DNA of 64,000 nucleotides from assembly GCF_014279755.1 (NCBI RefSeq), contig NZ_CP047951.1:1922001-1986000 (forward strand), in the 5' to 3' direction. This document shows, piece after piece, positions 37,442 to 52,400 of the stretch. The position numbers were made by a program, and so were the translations under genes. Numbering within the stretch: the first letter of the stretch is position 1; each line of letters begins with the position of its first letter. The notes under the pieces are model-generated. The model saw only the letters and a list, made by a program, of their open reading frames with translations. It was not told the origin of the DNA and ran no database searches. Source of the stretch: Synechococcus sp. PROS-U-1. GTDB lineage: Bacteria > Cyanobacteriota > Cyanobacteriia > PCC-6307 > Cyanobiaceae.

Positions 37442-40400
37442 ATGCCGCTCAGCGCAGCACGCAAGACGAAAAAAATACTGGAAAACGACGATACTTCGCT
37501 AGCAACTACCAGGCAAGAACACATATTCATTGATACCAAATTAAGCATTGAACTCGATTTAGAGGCAAACCTTAAAAAGGGGAAATACAAAATCACTCGA
37601 GTCGACGAAAATACAAACCCAAACCGCCTAAGAGAAAAGATAAAAAAATGCGCCAACGGAAAGGCCAATAAAATCCATCTCATTGCCCATGGCTCGCCGG
37701 GACACCTCAAACTCGGCTTGGGATTAACACTTCAGAACCTGGAAGAACTAACAGATTGGATTGATGCCAGCAATCCTAGATCGAAGAAAACAATAATTGC
37801 ATGGGGATGCAAAATCGGAAAACAAGCAAGAAAAAGGCAATCCACGAACACAACCTTAATAACGTCATCAACAGATCTTGGACAACAAAAAACTCTCCCC
37901 GGTCATGGACCACTTACCAAGCTTATCTACCAAACAGACACAATCCTTTCATCGCCCAATTGGTCATCCAAAGGGAACAGCTTCAGAGCAGACAAAAAAC
38001 CTACAAGGGATCCATCAAACAACAACCTTTGGTCAATAGGTCCCAAACAAGGAGCACGCTTTTGGGGGAAGATAAATGCACCAGGCATTCAGCTCCCTAG
38101 AAGGACATTGTCAAAAGTAGAAATAACATCACCAACTCGTAACTTCGAAGAGTGGAGCATAAAATTTAATCCGCAAAAAGATGATATCCAAGTCAATCTT
38201 CCAACAAGCCTCATCAAGGCGGGAACACAAGACCTCCAAGTCATAATTAGCGGAAAAAACAAGAAGATCGACTCATGGGAAGCAACTATAAAGCCACAAC
38301 AAAGCGCCATACCACTCCTTAATTGGCGCAACAAAATAAAAGTTAATTACGACAGAATAGCAAAAAGCTATGGCCTGCAAGGCCATTACCTAGTCCCAGG
38401 GATTCTTAAAGGGAAGGGGGCAATCGAAGGGATAAAGATAAAAAACAGAAACGTCAACAATCCACTGCAGAAATGGAGCATTACTGGAAATTACCTTCAA
38501 AACATAGAAGACCTTGGGCTATCAAGCGCTAAAAAGATTGGCATCAACTACTCGAACGAAGAAAACACACTATCCCTCCCAAAAATCAGCACAAAATCCA
38601 GCTCGGACTCATCAATTTTTGGCGGAAGAGTAGGGATTCAAGACCTTATTTTAGAACAAGAATTGAAAAATGGTTGGACGCCAAAATCATGGATTGCCAG
38701 AGGAGAACTAAATTTCAAACCACAAGGCTTTGGAACCAATCCCGATGTAGCCATCAGATACCAAGCTGGGAATGGAGCAACAGAAGCAAGCTATATCGTC
38801 GAGACATTCAATTTTAATGCAACATCTAACAGCCTTTTCTCGGGAAACGTCAGCATTAGCGATCTTCAACTCGCCAAAGGGAAAGACAATAATTGGGGCG
38901 CACAATCATGGGAAGGAGCTGGAACACTTTCAGTCAAAACCCCTGGAATCAGCTTACAGGCAAATACAAACATCAGATTTCAGAGCGATTCGAGCGAGTT
39001 TGAAAATAAAGATATTATCATCATTGAATCAGCTAATCTTCAAGCAGGCAGCAATGATTTACTAAAAGCGGGAGCAAAAGTCAAAGACCTCATTATCACC
39101 AAGGAACCCAATAATTCCTGGCAGATCGAGGGATGGAACGCGACAGGAAATCCAAACCTTAATTCGGAAGGGATTAAAATTACCGGCGAAGTTAATATAG
39201 ATTACAGGAGATTTGACGAGAATGGCAACTCCTCATACACCATATCTGAGGCCAGCATTGATCAATCAGCGCCAAATGGCTTAATGCAAGCTGGCGCCAA
39301 AGCAATTGATGTCGTAATCACAAAGAACAAGAAAAATGGCTGGGATTTACAGCAATGGGTTGCCGTCGGCAAACTAAATGTACCCATCCAGGGCATAAAT
39401 CTCGCCGGAAGCGCAGAGGTCGCTTTCAAAAAATCTGATACAGCAAAACAACCAAGTCAATTCACAGTCAAAGAGGCAACAATCAAAAGCTCGAAAGATG
39501 GAATCTTTAAAGCTGGAGCAACAATTAATAATCTACAACTGACGACTGGAACCTCTCGTCAGTGGATCCCCCAAAGCTGGCAGGCCTTTGGAGAACTGGC
39601 TTTCACCACACCAAGCCTTGCCCTAACAGGTGATGTCAACGTAAGTTACTCAAACGACGAAGATTTAGGTGCACGGTATCAAATCAATCAAGCAAACATC
39701 GCACTTGACAAATCAGAACAGCAAACCATCCTGTCCGGAAATATTCTATTAGATAATGCAGTATTAGTTCCTGATGGCAAAAGTTGGACTTTCAACCAAT
39801 GGCAAGCTCAAGGCAACCTAACAACTGCACCTGAGGGATTGGGCTTAAGCACTGAAGTCAATATCGACTACTTCAGGAAGGGTATCAAGAGAAATTCACA
39901 GTCAAAGCCTTACCCTAACGACACAGCAATCGTCAAAGACGCCAACTTCAGCGCAACAGGAGTTGACTCCATCTTTCAAGGGAGAATTGATCTAACTGAA
40001 TTACAGATCACCAAAGATGAAAACAACCAATGGAATTCACAATACTGGCTTGCAACTGGTTTTCTCAATCTTGATCTATCGGCCCTAAGCCTAGACACAT
40101 CATCTGAAATAGATGCTCGGTACTACCGAGAAAAGACACCAAAGACAGATGTCCCCAGATGGGAGGCCGATCAGCTCAGCGTCGCTTCTGACACCTCAAA
40201 AGATCCAACACCTGTTGCATCAGGCACCTTCCTGAAAGACACCGTTTATGCCAAAGGCAACTTTGCTGTTGGATCCGGCTCCATCTTCTCTGGGAATATT
40301 GAACTTGCCGAGATGCAAGTCACCAAAGATGAATCTGGTGAATGGTCTCCCCAATATTGGCTCGCGGCTGGTTCCCTTGATCTGGGCCTCTCTGCCCTTG

Positions 40401-43400
40401 GACTGAAAGCCTCCAGCACAGTTAAAGCCGCCTATTACCGCGCTGAAACCAAGAAGAAAAATGTTCCGCTCTGGGCATCACAACCCATCCAGGTGGCCTC
40501 TGACACCTCGAAAGATCCAACACCTGTTGCATCAGGCACCTTCCTGAAAGACACCGTTTACGCCAAAGGCAACTTTGCCGTTGAATCCGGCTCCATCTTC
40601 TCTGGGAATATTGAACTTGCCGAGATGCAAGTCACCAAAGATGAATCTGGTGAATGGTCTCCCCAATATTGGCTCGCGGCTGGTTCCCTTGATCTGGGCC
40701 TCTCTGCCCTTGGACTGAAAGCCTCCAGCACAGTTAAAGCCGCCTATTACCGCGCTGAAACCAAGAAGAAAAATGTTCCGCTCTGGGCATCACAACCCAT
40801 CCAGGTGGCCTCTGACACCTCGAAAGATCCAACACCTGTTGCATCAGGCACCTTCCTGAAAGACACCGTTTACGCCAAAGGCAACTTTGCCGTTGAATCC
40901 GGCTCCATCTTCTCTGGGAATATTGAACTTGCCGAGATGCAAGTCACCAAAGATGAATCTGGTGAATGGTCTCCCCAATATTGGCTCGCGGCTGGTTCCC
41001 TTGATCTGGGCCTCTCTGCCCTTGGACTGAAAGCCTCCAGCACAGTTAAAGCCGCCTATTACCGCGCTGAAACCAAGAAGAAAAATGTTCCGCTCTGGGC
41101 ATCACAACCCATCCAGGTGGCCTCTGACACCTCGAAAGATCCAACACCTGTTGCATCAGGCACCTTCCTGAAAGACACCGTTTACGCCAAAGGCAACTTT
41201 GCTGTTGAATCCGGCTCCATCTTCTCTGGGAATATTGAACTTGCCGAGATGCAAGTCACCAAAGATGAATCTGGTGAATGGTCTCCCCAATATTGGCTCG
41301 CGGCTGGTTCCCTTGATCTGGGCCTCTCTGCCCTTGGACTGAAAGCCTCCAGCACAGTTAAAGCCGCCTATTACCGCGCTGAAACCAAGAAGAAAAATGT
41401 TCCGCTCTGGGCATCACAACCCATCCAGGTGGCCTCTGACACCTCGAAAGATCCAACACCTGTTGCATCAGGCACCTTCCTGAAAGACACCGTTTACGCC
41501 AAAGGCAACTTTGCTGTTGAATCCGGCTCCATCTTCTCTGGGAATATTGAACTTGCCGAGATGCAAGTCACCAAAGATGAATCTGGTGAATGGTCTCCCC
41601 AATATTGGCTCGCGGCTGGTTCCCTTGATCTGGGCCTCTCTGCCCTTGGACTGAAAGCCTCCAGCACAGTTAAAGCCGCCTATTACCGCGCTGAAACCAA
41701 GAAGAAAAATGTTCCGCTCTGGGCATCACAACCCATCCAGGTGGCCTCTGACACCTCGAAAGATCCAACACCTGTTGCATCAGGCACCTTCCTGAAAGAC
41801 ACCGTTTACGCCAAAGGCAACTTTGCTGTTGAATCCGGCTCCATCTTCTCTGGGAATATTGAACTTGCCGAGATGCAAGTCACCAAAGATGAATCTGGTG
41901 AATGGTCTCCCCAATATTGGCTCGCGGCTGGTTCCCTTGATCTGGGCCTCTCTGCCCTTGGACTGAAAGCCTCCAGCACAGTTAAAGCCGCCTATTACCG
42001 CGCTGAAACCAAGAAGAAAAATGTTCCGCTCTGGGCATCACAACCCATCCAGGTGGCCTCTGACACCTCGAAAGATCCAACACCTGTTGCATCAGGCACC
42101 TTCCTGAAAGACACCGTTTACGCCAAAGGCAACTTTGCTGTTGAATCCGGCTCCATCTTCTCTGGGAATATTGAACTTGCCGAGATGCAAGTCACCAAAG
42201 ATGAATCTGGTGAATGGTCTCCCCAATATTGGCTCGCGGCTGGTTCCCTTGATCTGGGCCTCTCTGCCCTTGGACTGAAAGCCTCCAGCACAGTTAAAGC
42301 CGCCTATTACCGCGCTGAAACCAAGAAGAAAAATGTTCCGCTCTGGGCATCACAACCCATCCAGGTGGCCTCTGACACCTCGAAAGATCCAACACCTGTT
42401 GCATCAGGCACCTTCCTGAAAGACACCGTTTACGCCAAAGGCAACTTTGCTGTTGAATCCGGCTCCATCTTCTCTGGGAATATTGAACTTGCCGAGATGC
42501 AAGTCACCAAAGATGAATCTGGTGAATGGTCTCCCCAATATTGGCTCGCGGCTGGTTCCCTTGATCTGGGCCTCTCTGCCCTTGGACTGAAAGCCTCCAG
42601 CACAGTTAAAGCCGCCTATTACCGCGCTGAAACCAAGAAGAAAAATGTTCCGCTCTGGGCATCACAACCCATCCAGGTGGCCTCTGACACCTCGAAAGAT
42701 CCAACACCTGTTGCATCAGGCACCTTCCTGAAAGACACCGTTTACGCCAAAGGCAACTTTGCTGTTGAATCCGGCTCCATCTTCTCTGGGAATATTGAAC
42801 TTGCCGAGATGCAAGTCACCAAAGATGAATCTGGTGAATGGTCTCCCCAATATTGGCTCGCGGCTGGTTCCCTTGATCTGGGCCTCTCTGCCCTTGGACT
42901 GAAAGCCTCCAGCACAGTTAAAGCCGCCTATTACCGCGCTGAAACCAAGAAGAAAAATGTTCCGCTCTGGGCATCACAACCCATCCAGGTGGCCTCTGAC
43001 ACCTCGAAAGATCCAACACCTGTTGCATCAGGCACCTTCCTGAAAGACACCGTTTACGCCAAAGGCAACTTTGCTGTTGAATCCGGCTCCATCTTCTCTG
43101 GGAATATTGAACTTGCCGAGATGCAAGTCACCAAAGATGAATCTGGTGAATGGTCTCCCCAATATTGGCTCGCGGCTGGTTCCCTTGATCTGGGCCTCTC
43201 TGCCCTTGGACTGAAAGCCTCCAGCACAGTTAAAGCCGCCTATTACCGCGCTGAAACCAAGAAGAAAAATGTTCCGCTCTGGGCATCACAACCCATCCAG
43301 GTGGCCTCTGACACCTCGAAAGATCCAACACCTGTTGCATCAGGCACCTTCCTGAAAGACACCGTTTACGCCAAAGGCAACTTTGCTGTTGAATCCGGCT

Positions 43401-46400
43401 CCATCTTCTCTGGGAATATTGAACTTGCCGAGATGCAAGTCACCAAAGATGAATCTGGTGAATGGTCTCCCCAATATTGGCTCGCGGCTGGTTCCCTTGA
43501 TCTGGGCCTCTCTGCCCTTGGACTGAAAGCCTCCAGCACAGTTAAAGCCGCCTATTACCGCGCTGAAACCAAGAAGAAAAATGTTCCGCTCTGGGCATCA
43601 CAACCCATCCAGGTGGCCTCTGACACCTCGAAAGATCCAACACCTGTTGCATCAGGCACCTTCCTGAAAGACACCGTTTACGCCAAAGGCAACTTTGCTG
43701 TTGAATCCGGCTCCATCTTCTCTGGGAATATTGAACTTGCCGAGATGCAAGTCACCAAAGATGAATCTGGTGAATGGTCTCCCCAATATTGGCTCGCGGC
43801 TGGTTCCCTTGATCTGGGCCTCTCTGCCCTTGGACTGAAAGCCTCCAGCACAGTTAAAGCCGCCTATTACCGCGCTGAAACCAAGAAGAAAAATGTTCCG
43901 CTCTGGGCATCACAACCCATCCAGGTGGCCTCTGACACCTCGAAAGATCCAACACCTGTTGCATCAGGCACCTTCCTGAAAGACACCGTTTACGCCAAAG
44001 GCAACTTTGCTGTTGAATCCGGCTCCATCTTCTCTGGGAATATTGAACTTGCCGAGATGCAAGTCACCAAAGATGAATCTGGTGAATGGTCTCCCCAATA
44101 TTGGCTCGCGGCTGGTTCCCTTGATCTGGGCCTCTCTGCCCTTGGACTGAAAGCCTCCAGCACAGTTAAAGCCGCCTATTACCGCGCTGAAACCAAGAAG
44201 AAAAATGTTCCGCTCTGGGCATCACAACCCATCCAGGTGGCCTCTGACACCTCGAAAGATCCAACACCTGTTGCATCAGGCACCTTCCTGAAAGACACCG
44301 TTTACGCCAAAGGCAACTTTGCTGTTGAATCCGGCTCCATCTTCTCTGGGAATATTGAACTTGCCGAGATGCAAGTCACCAAAGATGAATCTGGTGAATG
44401 GTCTCCCCAATATTGGCTCGCAGCTGGTTCCCTTGATCTGGGCCTCTCTGCCCTTGGACTGAAAGCCTCCAGCACAGTTAAAGCCGCCTATTACCGCGCT
44501 GAAACCAAGAAGAAAAATGTTCCGCTCTGGGCATCACAACCCATCCAGGTGGCCTCTGACACCTCGAAAGATCCAACACCTGTTGCATCAGGCACCTTCC
44601 TGAAAGACACCGTTTACGCCAAAGGCAACTTTGCTGTTGAATCCGGCTCCATCTTCTCTGGGAATATTGAACTTGCCGAGATGCAAGTCACCAAAGATGA
44701 ATCTGGTGAATGGTCTCCCCAATATTGGCTCGCAGCTGGTTCCCTTGATCTGGGCCTCTCTGCCCTTGGACTGAAAGCCTCCAGCACAGTTAAAGCCGCC
44801 TATTACCGCGCTGAAACCAAGAAGAAAAATGTTCCGCTCTGGGCATCACAACCCATCCAGGTGGCCTCTGACACCTCGAAAGATCCAACACCTGTTGCAT
44901 CAGGCACCTTCCTGAAAGACACCGTTTACGCCAAAGGCAACTTTGCTGTTGAATCCGGCTCCATCTTCTCTGGGAATATTGAACTTGCCGAGATGCAAGT
45001 CACCAAAGATGAATCTGGTGAATGGTCTCCCCAATATTGGCTCGCGGCTGGTTCCCTTGATCTAGGCCTCTCTGCCCTTGGACTGAAAGCCTCCAGCACA
45101 GTTAAAGCCGCCTACTACCGCGGTGGAACACCAATCAATGATGTCCCGGCATGGACAGCCAATCAGTCAGATAATGTGACTGCATCTTCCTCAATTTCAT
45201 CTACAGGTAACTCGGATGAAATTTTGGACGACACTGTCTTTGCAAAAGGAAGCTTTGAAGCTGAAGACTCATCGATCTTCAAAGGAACCATAGATCTCAA
45301 CGAGTTGCAACTAACCAAAGACGATGCAGGAGACTGGTCGCCTAGATACTGGAATGCTGGCGGTGAATTTGGAATCAATATTAGTGGACTTGAATTAGCT
45401 GGAAAGGCGCAAGCAATCTTCTACAGAAATGGAGAAGAAATACATGGTGATCAAGAAATTAAAAATGATACCGAGCAAAGTCGTGTTGCAGAGACAGATA
45501 CTGTAATTGCATCTGGATCACTGGAAGCAACAGCAGGAATTTTCGCCGGAGGTATTGATCTGCACAACATGCAGATCAACCAAAACAAAGCCGGAAAATG
45601 GACACCTTCCTTGTGGAATGCAACCGGCTCACTCGATCTTGAGATCGACGTGCTTAATCTCAAGACAAAAGTCAATGCAGAATATTATAAGTCAGGAACA
45701 AATAAAGATTACGAAAATGATGTAGTCATCGTGTCGGCAGAGCCATACAAAATCACAGGAGAAAATTCATTATTCAAGGCGGGAAGTGAAGTAACTCTCC
45801 AGAACCTCGTCCTGGAACGAAATAACTCAGGAGACTGGGAAGCAACAGAGTGGAAGGCAACGGGTGAAGGTCAACTTGGGGCCGGATCACTATCCTTTGA
45901 CGGATCAATAACAGTTGGGTATGAGAAGGGAGGGGAAAGAAATAACGACAGTGGCAAAAGCAGTGAGGCACACAACGATGAAACATATTTCGTTGAAAAG
46001 GCAGAATTCTCGGCGGAGGGGCAAGACATATTTAAAGCCAATATAGAGGCGAGAGATATTATTCTCAAGAAAAATTCGAACAACAAATGGCAGGCTGAAA
46101 GCTGGCAAGCAGATGCAAAGCTGGCACTGCCAGGGCTGCCGATCAAAACCAATGCTTCAGCAGAGATTTTATTTAACAGAGATCAGGATAATGAGATTTT
46201 TACGGTCAACAATGCGAATGTAGACATAAGCCTTGCCGGTATTGATCTGGAAGGAAATACAGCAATGAGGTATATCAAAAATGACGCATCAAAGATTTCA
46301 TACTGGGACTACATCGTTGGAAATTTAAAAGCGGAAAGCGGGGTAAATGTTGGCAGCCTGAATTTCAAGACCAATGGGAATTTAGGATTCTCGTATGGAG

Positions 46401-49400
46401 AGTTAGAACCAGTTGGCGGTGTCAAAAGGAGTATCTATGGAATCAACGGATCACTAGCATTTGATCAACTTGGTGGTCCCCTGAAATATCTTGAGATTAA
46501 TGCTGGGGGGAAGGAACTTAGCAGCAACGAAGCGGCTATAGAGACAATTCTAAAGCTGAAAGAGCGAGAAAATTTTGATCAACTATCTGATGAACAATTA
46601 GCCAAAGATACCTGGCATTTTGGAAACATCGCTGCAGAAGCTGGACCACTCAATCTTGGCTTCGTAGAGGTAGGCAGTTTTGGAGCAAAGGTCAGTGGTA
46701 GCGTCGGAAAAACAGACATGCCCTATGGGCTCTTTAAATACAACGATGAAGGTGTAAATCTAAATTCAACAAAAGGAACAGAACGAGCACTGGAGATATT
46801 TGCCAAAGATGTAACATTGGAGATGGGAAGTTTTGCGAATACAATTGCTCCTATTGCTCAGGGAATTAATGCATTTACAAAAGAGGCGAAAACGCCCCTA
46901 AACCAACTGACACAAAAGATTTCAGCATTCAATCAAATACCCACGGGGAAACCGGTATTAGATCTCCAAGGAGATTTTATCCGTTTTGTCAAAGATTTTC
47001 CAAACAATCCTCGCAAAGGAAGTTCAGACGTCCTGGTAATTGAGTTGATGGATAAAGTGATTTATTTGGCGTCATTACGATCTGATTATGACTTCTATCC
47101 GATGACTCCAGTCGTCACAAAAGCAAAAGAATTTGTCGACAATATTGATCTACTTTCAAATGCAGAAGGATCAAGATCGCCTTCCATCAAACTACCAGAC
47201 TTACAATATTCATTAAATATGTTGAATGAAACAAGTTCGGAGTTTCTGCAGAAGGAAGATATACCACAGCAAGCAACTGATCCAACAACACTTGCTAATG
47301 TATACGGTATTCCCACAATGGCGGGCAATACTGCAGCACGAACAGCAAGTACGAGCAATAGCAGCTATGCGAACTTGACTTTCCCCGTGATGAATGACGT
47401 TGGGGGCTTACTTAAAAAGGTATTTTTGACACCTGAGGAACCAATTGATATTGCTGAGATTGATATGGGCCTAAAGGTTGGCGCCAAAGCTGAGGGTCAA
47501 ACACCAGGAATATTATCTGCCAATTTCAAGGTTGATACTGAACTAAGCATGAATACGGCACTTCAAGCAAGCATTTCCATGAACGACGCATATAGTTTTA
47601 TAGAGCAACCAGAGGATTTTGCCACTAATTTTGGTAATTTAATCCTTAAGGGTTCTTCAATAGATTTAAAGCAGACCAACTTAAATGTCAAAGCTGGTGT
47701 GACCATTGGAGCAGGTATCAATGTAATGAGTGCTGGATGCCTAGACCTATGGTTCACAAAGATATGCAGCCCAGGTGTTGGTGCAAGTGTTGATTTAGGC
47801 GTTCACGGCAATATCGACGTTAAACCTGTTCTCAGGAATCCTGATGGAGATACAGCAACAAATCAAACCCTAAATCTATACAACCTGCTGAATACGAGTT
47901 CGGCAAGAAATCTATTCAAACCAAACCATAAAGCAAGAACAAATAAATCACAAGAATGGAAAGGCCAAGATCAAGTTTCTATTGGAGATGGTCTAAGTGG
48001 GGATATACGATCAAGATTGGTTGATTACGAGGCAATAATAGATGTTGATTTCAAAAATTATCTCAACAATCTTTCAACAGGTCTCAAAGAAGAAGAGTAC
48101 CTCAATGTAAATATTGAGTTTTCAAATCCATTGTATGTTAACAAGAAGACACTAAGTGTTTCACGGATACCTGGCAAGCCGAATTCATCCATTCCGATCA
48201 AACAAACTGGGTGGCTAACTACTCCATACTCCCTTGCATCCATTGCAAAAAGCTATCAAGACAATAAAAAAGACAACACAACGTACAAACAATACCTACG
48301 GTTCAACAATTCCTTTACTGTCAATCAGTACCAGCAAACCTTCAAAGAGGAATTGTATAAGAGCCTAAACAATCAACCGGGACTTAAAAGTAGAATTAGG
48401 CGTAATATACACACAATTGTAAATCGCGTTATTGCAAGTGCTTCGCCAGAAAAAATTAATGTCGCACTTGCAAATCGTCATGCCGAGACACTGATCAGCG
48501 ATCGTTCCGAACAAGAAAAAAATGTAGATATTAAAATCTACAAAAATGGCGAGGAGATAGAAGTAGCTGCTTTAAGCGATGAAGAACAACATGATTTATC
48601 TAAATACACTATTGTTGACAACAGCAGTTCATCAAACAATCCCCCAGGTGTCTCAATAGAATACGCCCAATTGAATTTAATGGAAGGGGAGAATCTACAA
48701 TCAAGTTTTGATATTGGCAGCCAGGCTTCTGATCCAATGTCTGACTTGCACCTAGAAATTATCGATTCCAAGGAAAACACGATTGCGAATCTTGGTTCAC
48801 TTAAAGAATTAACTGGTGGGAAAGTACAAGAAATTAGTGAGCCAATTTACCAACCTATCGATAGTGATGCGGAAGGAATTGTAGAGTATGAAAAAATTGA
48901 ATTCGAAACAAATTCTCTCTTCAACGTCGGCGTTAATGTAACCAAGCTAAATTCAGATCAATTAGATCGCCACAAGGTAAATCTTATTGTTGTTGAGCCT
49001 TCAAATCTTAACGCATCCTCCCTTAATAAACTATCTGGTAAAATCAATCCAGAGAATTTTTCGACAGGAGATTATCGATGGAAGATATCCAACAAAAGCG
49101 AAGATTCAAATCAAATCGGTCTAGCCAATTTCTCTAATAATACTGGTTTCAATGATTTCGATAAAAGTATTTCCGAAATAGTAGGCGAGGAGCCTTCTAT
49201 TTTTATTGATAACATACAACTTAAGACTAGAGAATCATATGACTCATTCAGTGATTTACTCAAAGATGTATGGGCAAAAAGGCCAATAAGAAATCAGTTA
49301 CTTGGATCAATTATGGCCAATGTACCTGAACAAAATGCATCATTAAAAATGCTCAGATCTGCAATTGACGAAAAATACTCAATCATTAATTATGAAAATC

Positions 49401-52400
49401 ATCTGAATACTTCCTCGCTTGCAGGCCGAGAAAAACTAAATAGCAAGCAATCTCTACTTCTAGGATTAGAATCAAAAAACCCCACTAAGTGGTCTGATTT
49501 TCAAGCAGAAAATACATTTTCTAAATATATCCATCCCAGCAAAAGAACTTCCGATTACTACGATCTTGATATCGACATTAATGCCAATATCTACCTCACA
49601 ATAGGGGGGACTGTTCGTCTTGGTGTTACTAAGGAGAGTGGAACCTGGGCTACATTTGACATATGGGAAAACACAACGCCAGTTAAAATTGGCCGGGTCA
49701 ATAATCCACCAACTCAAAAAATGAGGGGTGAATTTACGGTGCTAAATACGGATAATGAGAATAGTCTATTCATCTTCTCAGCAGATCCCTTGGAAGGCCT
49801 TGGTTCCTCCTCACTGAGCTATGCAGTAAGTTCACGCCAATTGGATCAATACAGCGTTTCCAGCACAGATCTCGAAATCAACGAGATCAGCACCTTATAT
49901 GCAGTCGAGCCCATCGCAAATAACAAAGTAATCGCAGAGTTCACTAATAAATCGAGGAAGATAGAAAAGCTAATTCAAGGCTCGTTGATTAAGCCAAATG
50001 TTGCCAACGGCCTACGCTTTGGCTCCTCTATTAATCACTACATCTATACAAACGACATCGATGATCATAATAAGATTGAAATTCTAGCATCGATCAGCCA
50101 ATTTAATTCATTGCTCAACAATCTACAAGCAATTATTCATGATTCGATCAAAACACAAAAGATTAATCTGAGTGAGGATGATAAGTATCAAATTGTCAAT
50201 GGCAAAAAGCGTAAGAGACTGCATGATCAACGGCAAATTTCCGCTATGGATTGGGCATACAATGCATTCATCGGGTACATGTATTTACTGCACAAAGGGG
50301 AAGTTAAAGATTACAATAATGGCATAGCAAAAGCACTTAATGATTACCTCCAAGCTGAGAATAGGCAGCTTGCCAAAATAGACTTTAGCGACCCACGATT
50401 CCTCAAGGACTTCCTAACATTTTCCAATATCCTATTGAGTAATTACACAAACTCTGTTCCAAACTCTTCCGGATCCGTCTCAAAGCAAGTTCAGCACAAT
50501 TTATTGAATGACAGTATAATTGATACTCTGTCTAAATCATTGTCAATTTATAGTAGACAATTAGCACATAATGTGGAGTCCTTGGCTTATCAAGCTTCAA
50601 ACAAGGCAAGCCTAGCCTATGGTATGGCTGGCTTGAAGAATATAGACGATAAAGCCAGGGAAAAGGTAATCAATTACGTTCATCATCAAAACAAAAAAGG
50701 GGCAATTCAGTCAGTACAAAATGTAGAGACTATTGTTGATGATATTACATCTATTTTTGATCAAACTCATACGTTACAAGTAGGAAAATCAACTTTTGAG
50801 TTGGGAAATCGTGTTTTGCTCGAAGCCGATAAGGCTTCAAGTATGCGTCGAGACAAAAGTGCATATATCAATATTTCCACACTCAGAGAATCAGACTCGC
50901 AAGACACCTTAATACCGATTACGGTATCTACAACTCTTCAGTATGGAAAAGACAAAGACTTTTACTTCCAAGGGAATCCGTATCGTCCACCAAGTAATAT
51001 CAATATTAAAAAGCAAACAACGAACGAAAACCTAATAATTAAGAAGGGAAAAAATGCTGACAATATTGAGAATGGCAAAATTACGGTTCAAATCGAACAA
51101 CCTCTAGGTCAAATTTTAAGGGCCGGCAATCGTAATCTGACATACGAGTTGAGCAATGGTAAATTTTCCACACTGGGTGACAATTTAACCCCATTAGTAG
51201 CTAGAAATAGCACTAATAAAAACTCCTCTATTAACTCGCTTAATCATGGTAAAAGTTACGAAGGCTATACAACCAATGGAGGGGAGCTAACTGCATCTGA
51301 CTCAGAGCATCTTGGCCTGGCTTCATATAATTCTTCCAAAAAAATGACCAAGGCTATACATGAATTCTCAAAAATATCAGGCAAAACCGCTAAGTTTTCT
51401 CGAAGCTACTACACAATCAACGAAAGCAAAATAGAAGAACTCATCAGTGATCCAAACTACATACTTATATCATCGAGCTTGTATTATGTATCAGAAAAAG
51501 CAGGGAAAGATTTAAGCCCTGTTTACCAATTTACCCACAAAGACGACAAATACCATGCTATATATTCCCTGAATAAATTAGTACCCAATAAAAACTTTGA
51601 ACGCTCAGGAATTGCCTGGTATACCAAAAAAATGCCTAACTCTTTGCTGCCAACATGCTCCACCGAAGGCAGTATCCAAGAATTAGGAGAGGATACAGTT
51701 AATATTCTAGATAAAAAAGTAAGCGATAAAAATCTTTCAATATATATCAACTTGAATAAAGTTGATGGAAACAATCTGCGTCTTAATGTCGACAATCTGA
51801 GCACCACTCTTGACTTGAATGGATTCAGCAATAATCACGAAATCACATTTTTAAATTACAACACTGAACCATTGAGAATTCAATTAGAAGGAAACTCAAT
51901 TGTTATCAATGATGAGAAGGTGGTGAGGCTTTGGGGTGATGGTAAGCCAACGCCCAATGCAAGTCAGTCGACCACTCCGAATATCAACTGCCAGGAAAAA
52001 GGTGACCCATTTCTTTTCATACCTTCTGAACATATGAAAACACTTAATATTAATGAGTCCAGCGAAGTGAAAGCATTTAAAAGCAAAATATCTGGAGAGA
52101 CTCAATATACCTCCAACCCTCAAATAGCTTCAAAATTGCATCAAAATTACTCTCAATTTGAATACAATGGAGTAGCATTTTCCACTGCCAGCGAAGATCC
52201 AGGCAAACACAAAGATATCTTTAAATTCACCAATAATTCAACGGGGCAATCATTCTACTCGCCCAAATTCAGCAAGAATTTGATGCCAAAATCTGATCTT
52301 GAACGCAGTGAATTTCCTGCGTTCAATGCATCAACAAATCCTGCAGATGGTCTTGAAGGTTATCGTCAGATCAGAAATATTCTTCGAGGTACAACACAGT

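Noticed and set aside
40181..45172. Regular repeats considered as a CRISPR array
   Set aside because: The unit is 312 bp with no short repeat-spacer alternation, and the frame stays open throughout, so it is a protein repeat.
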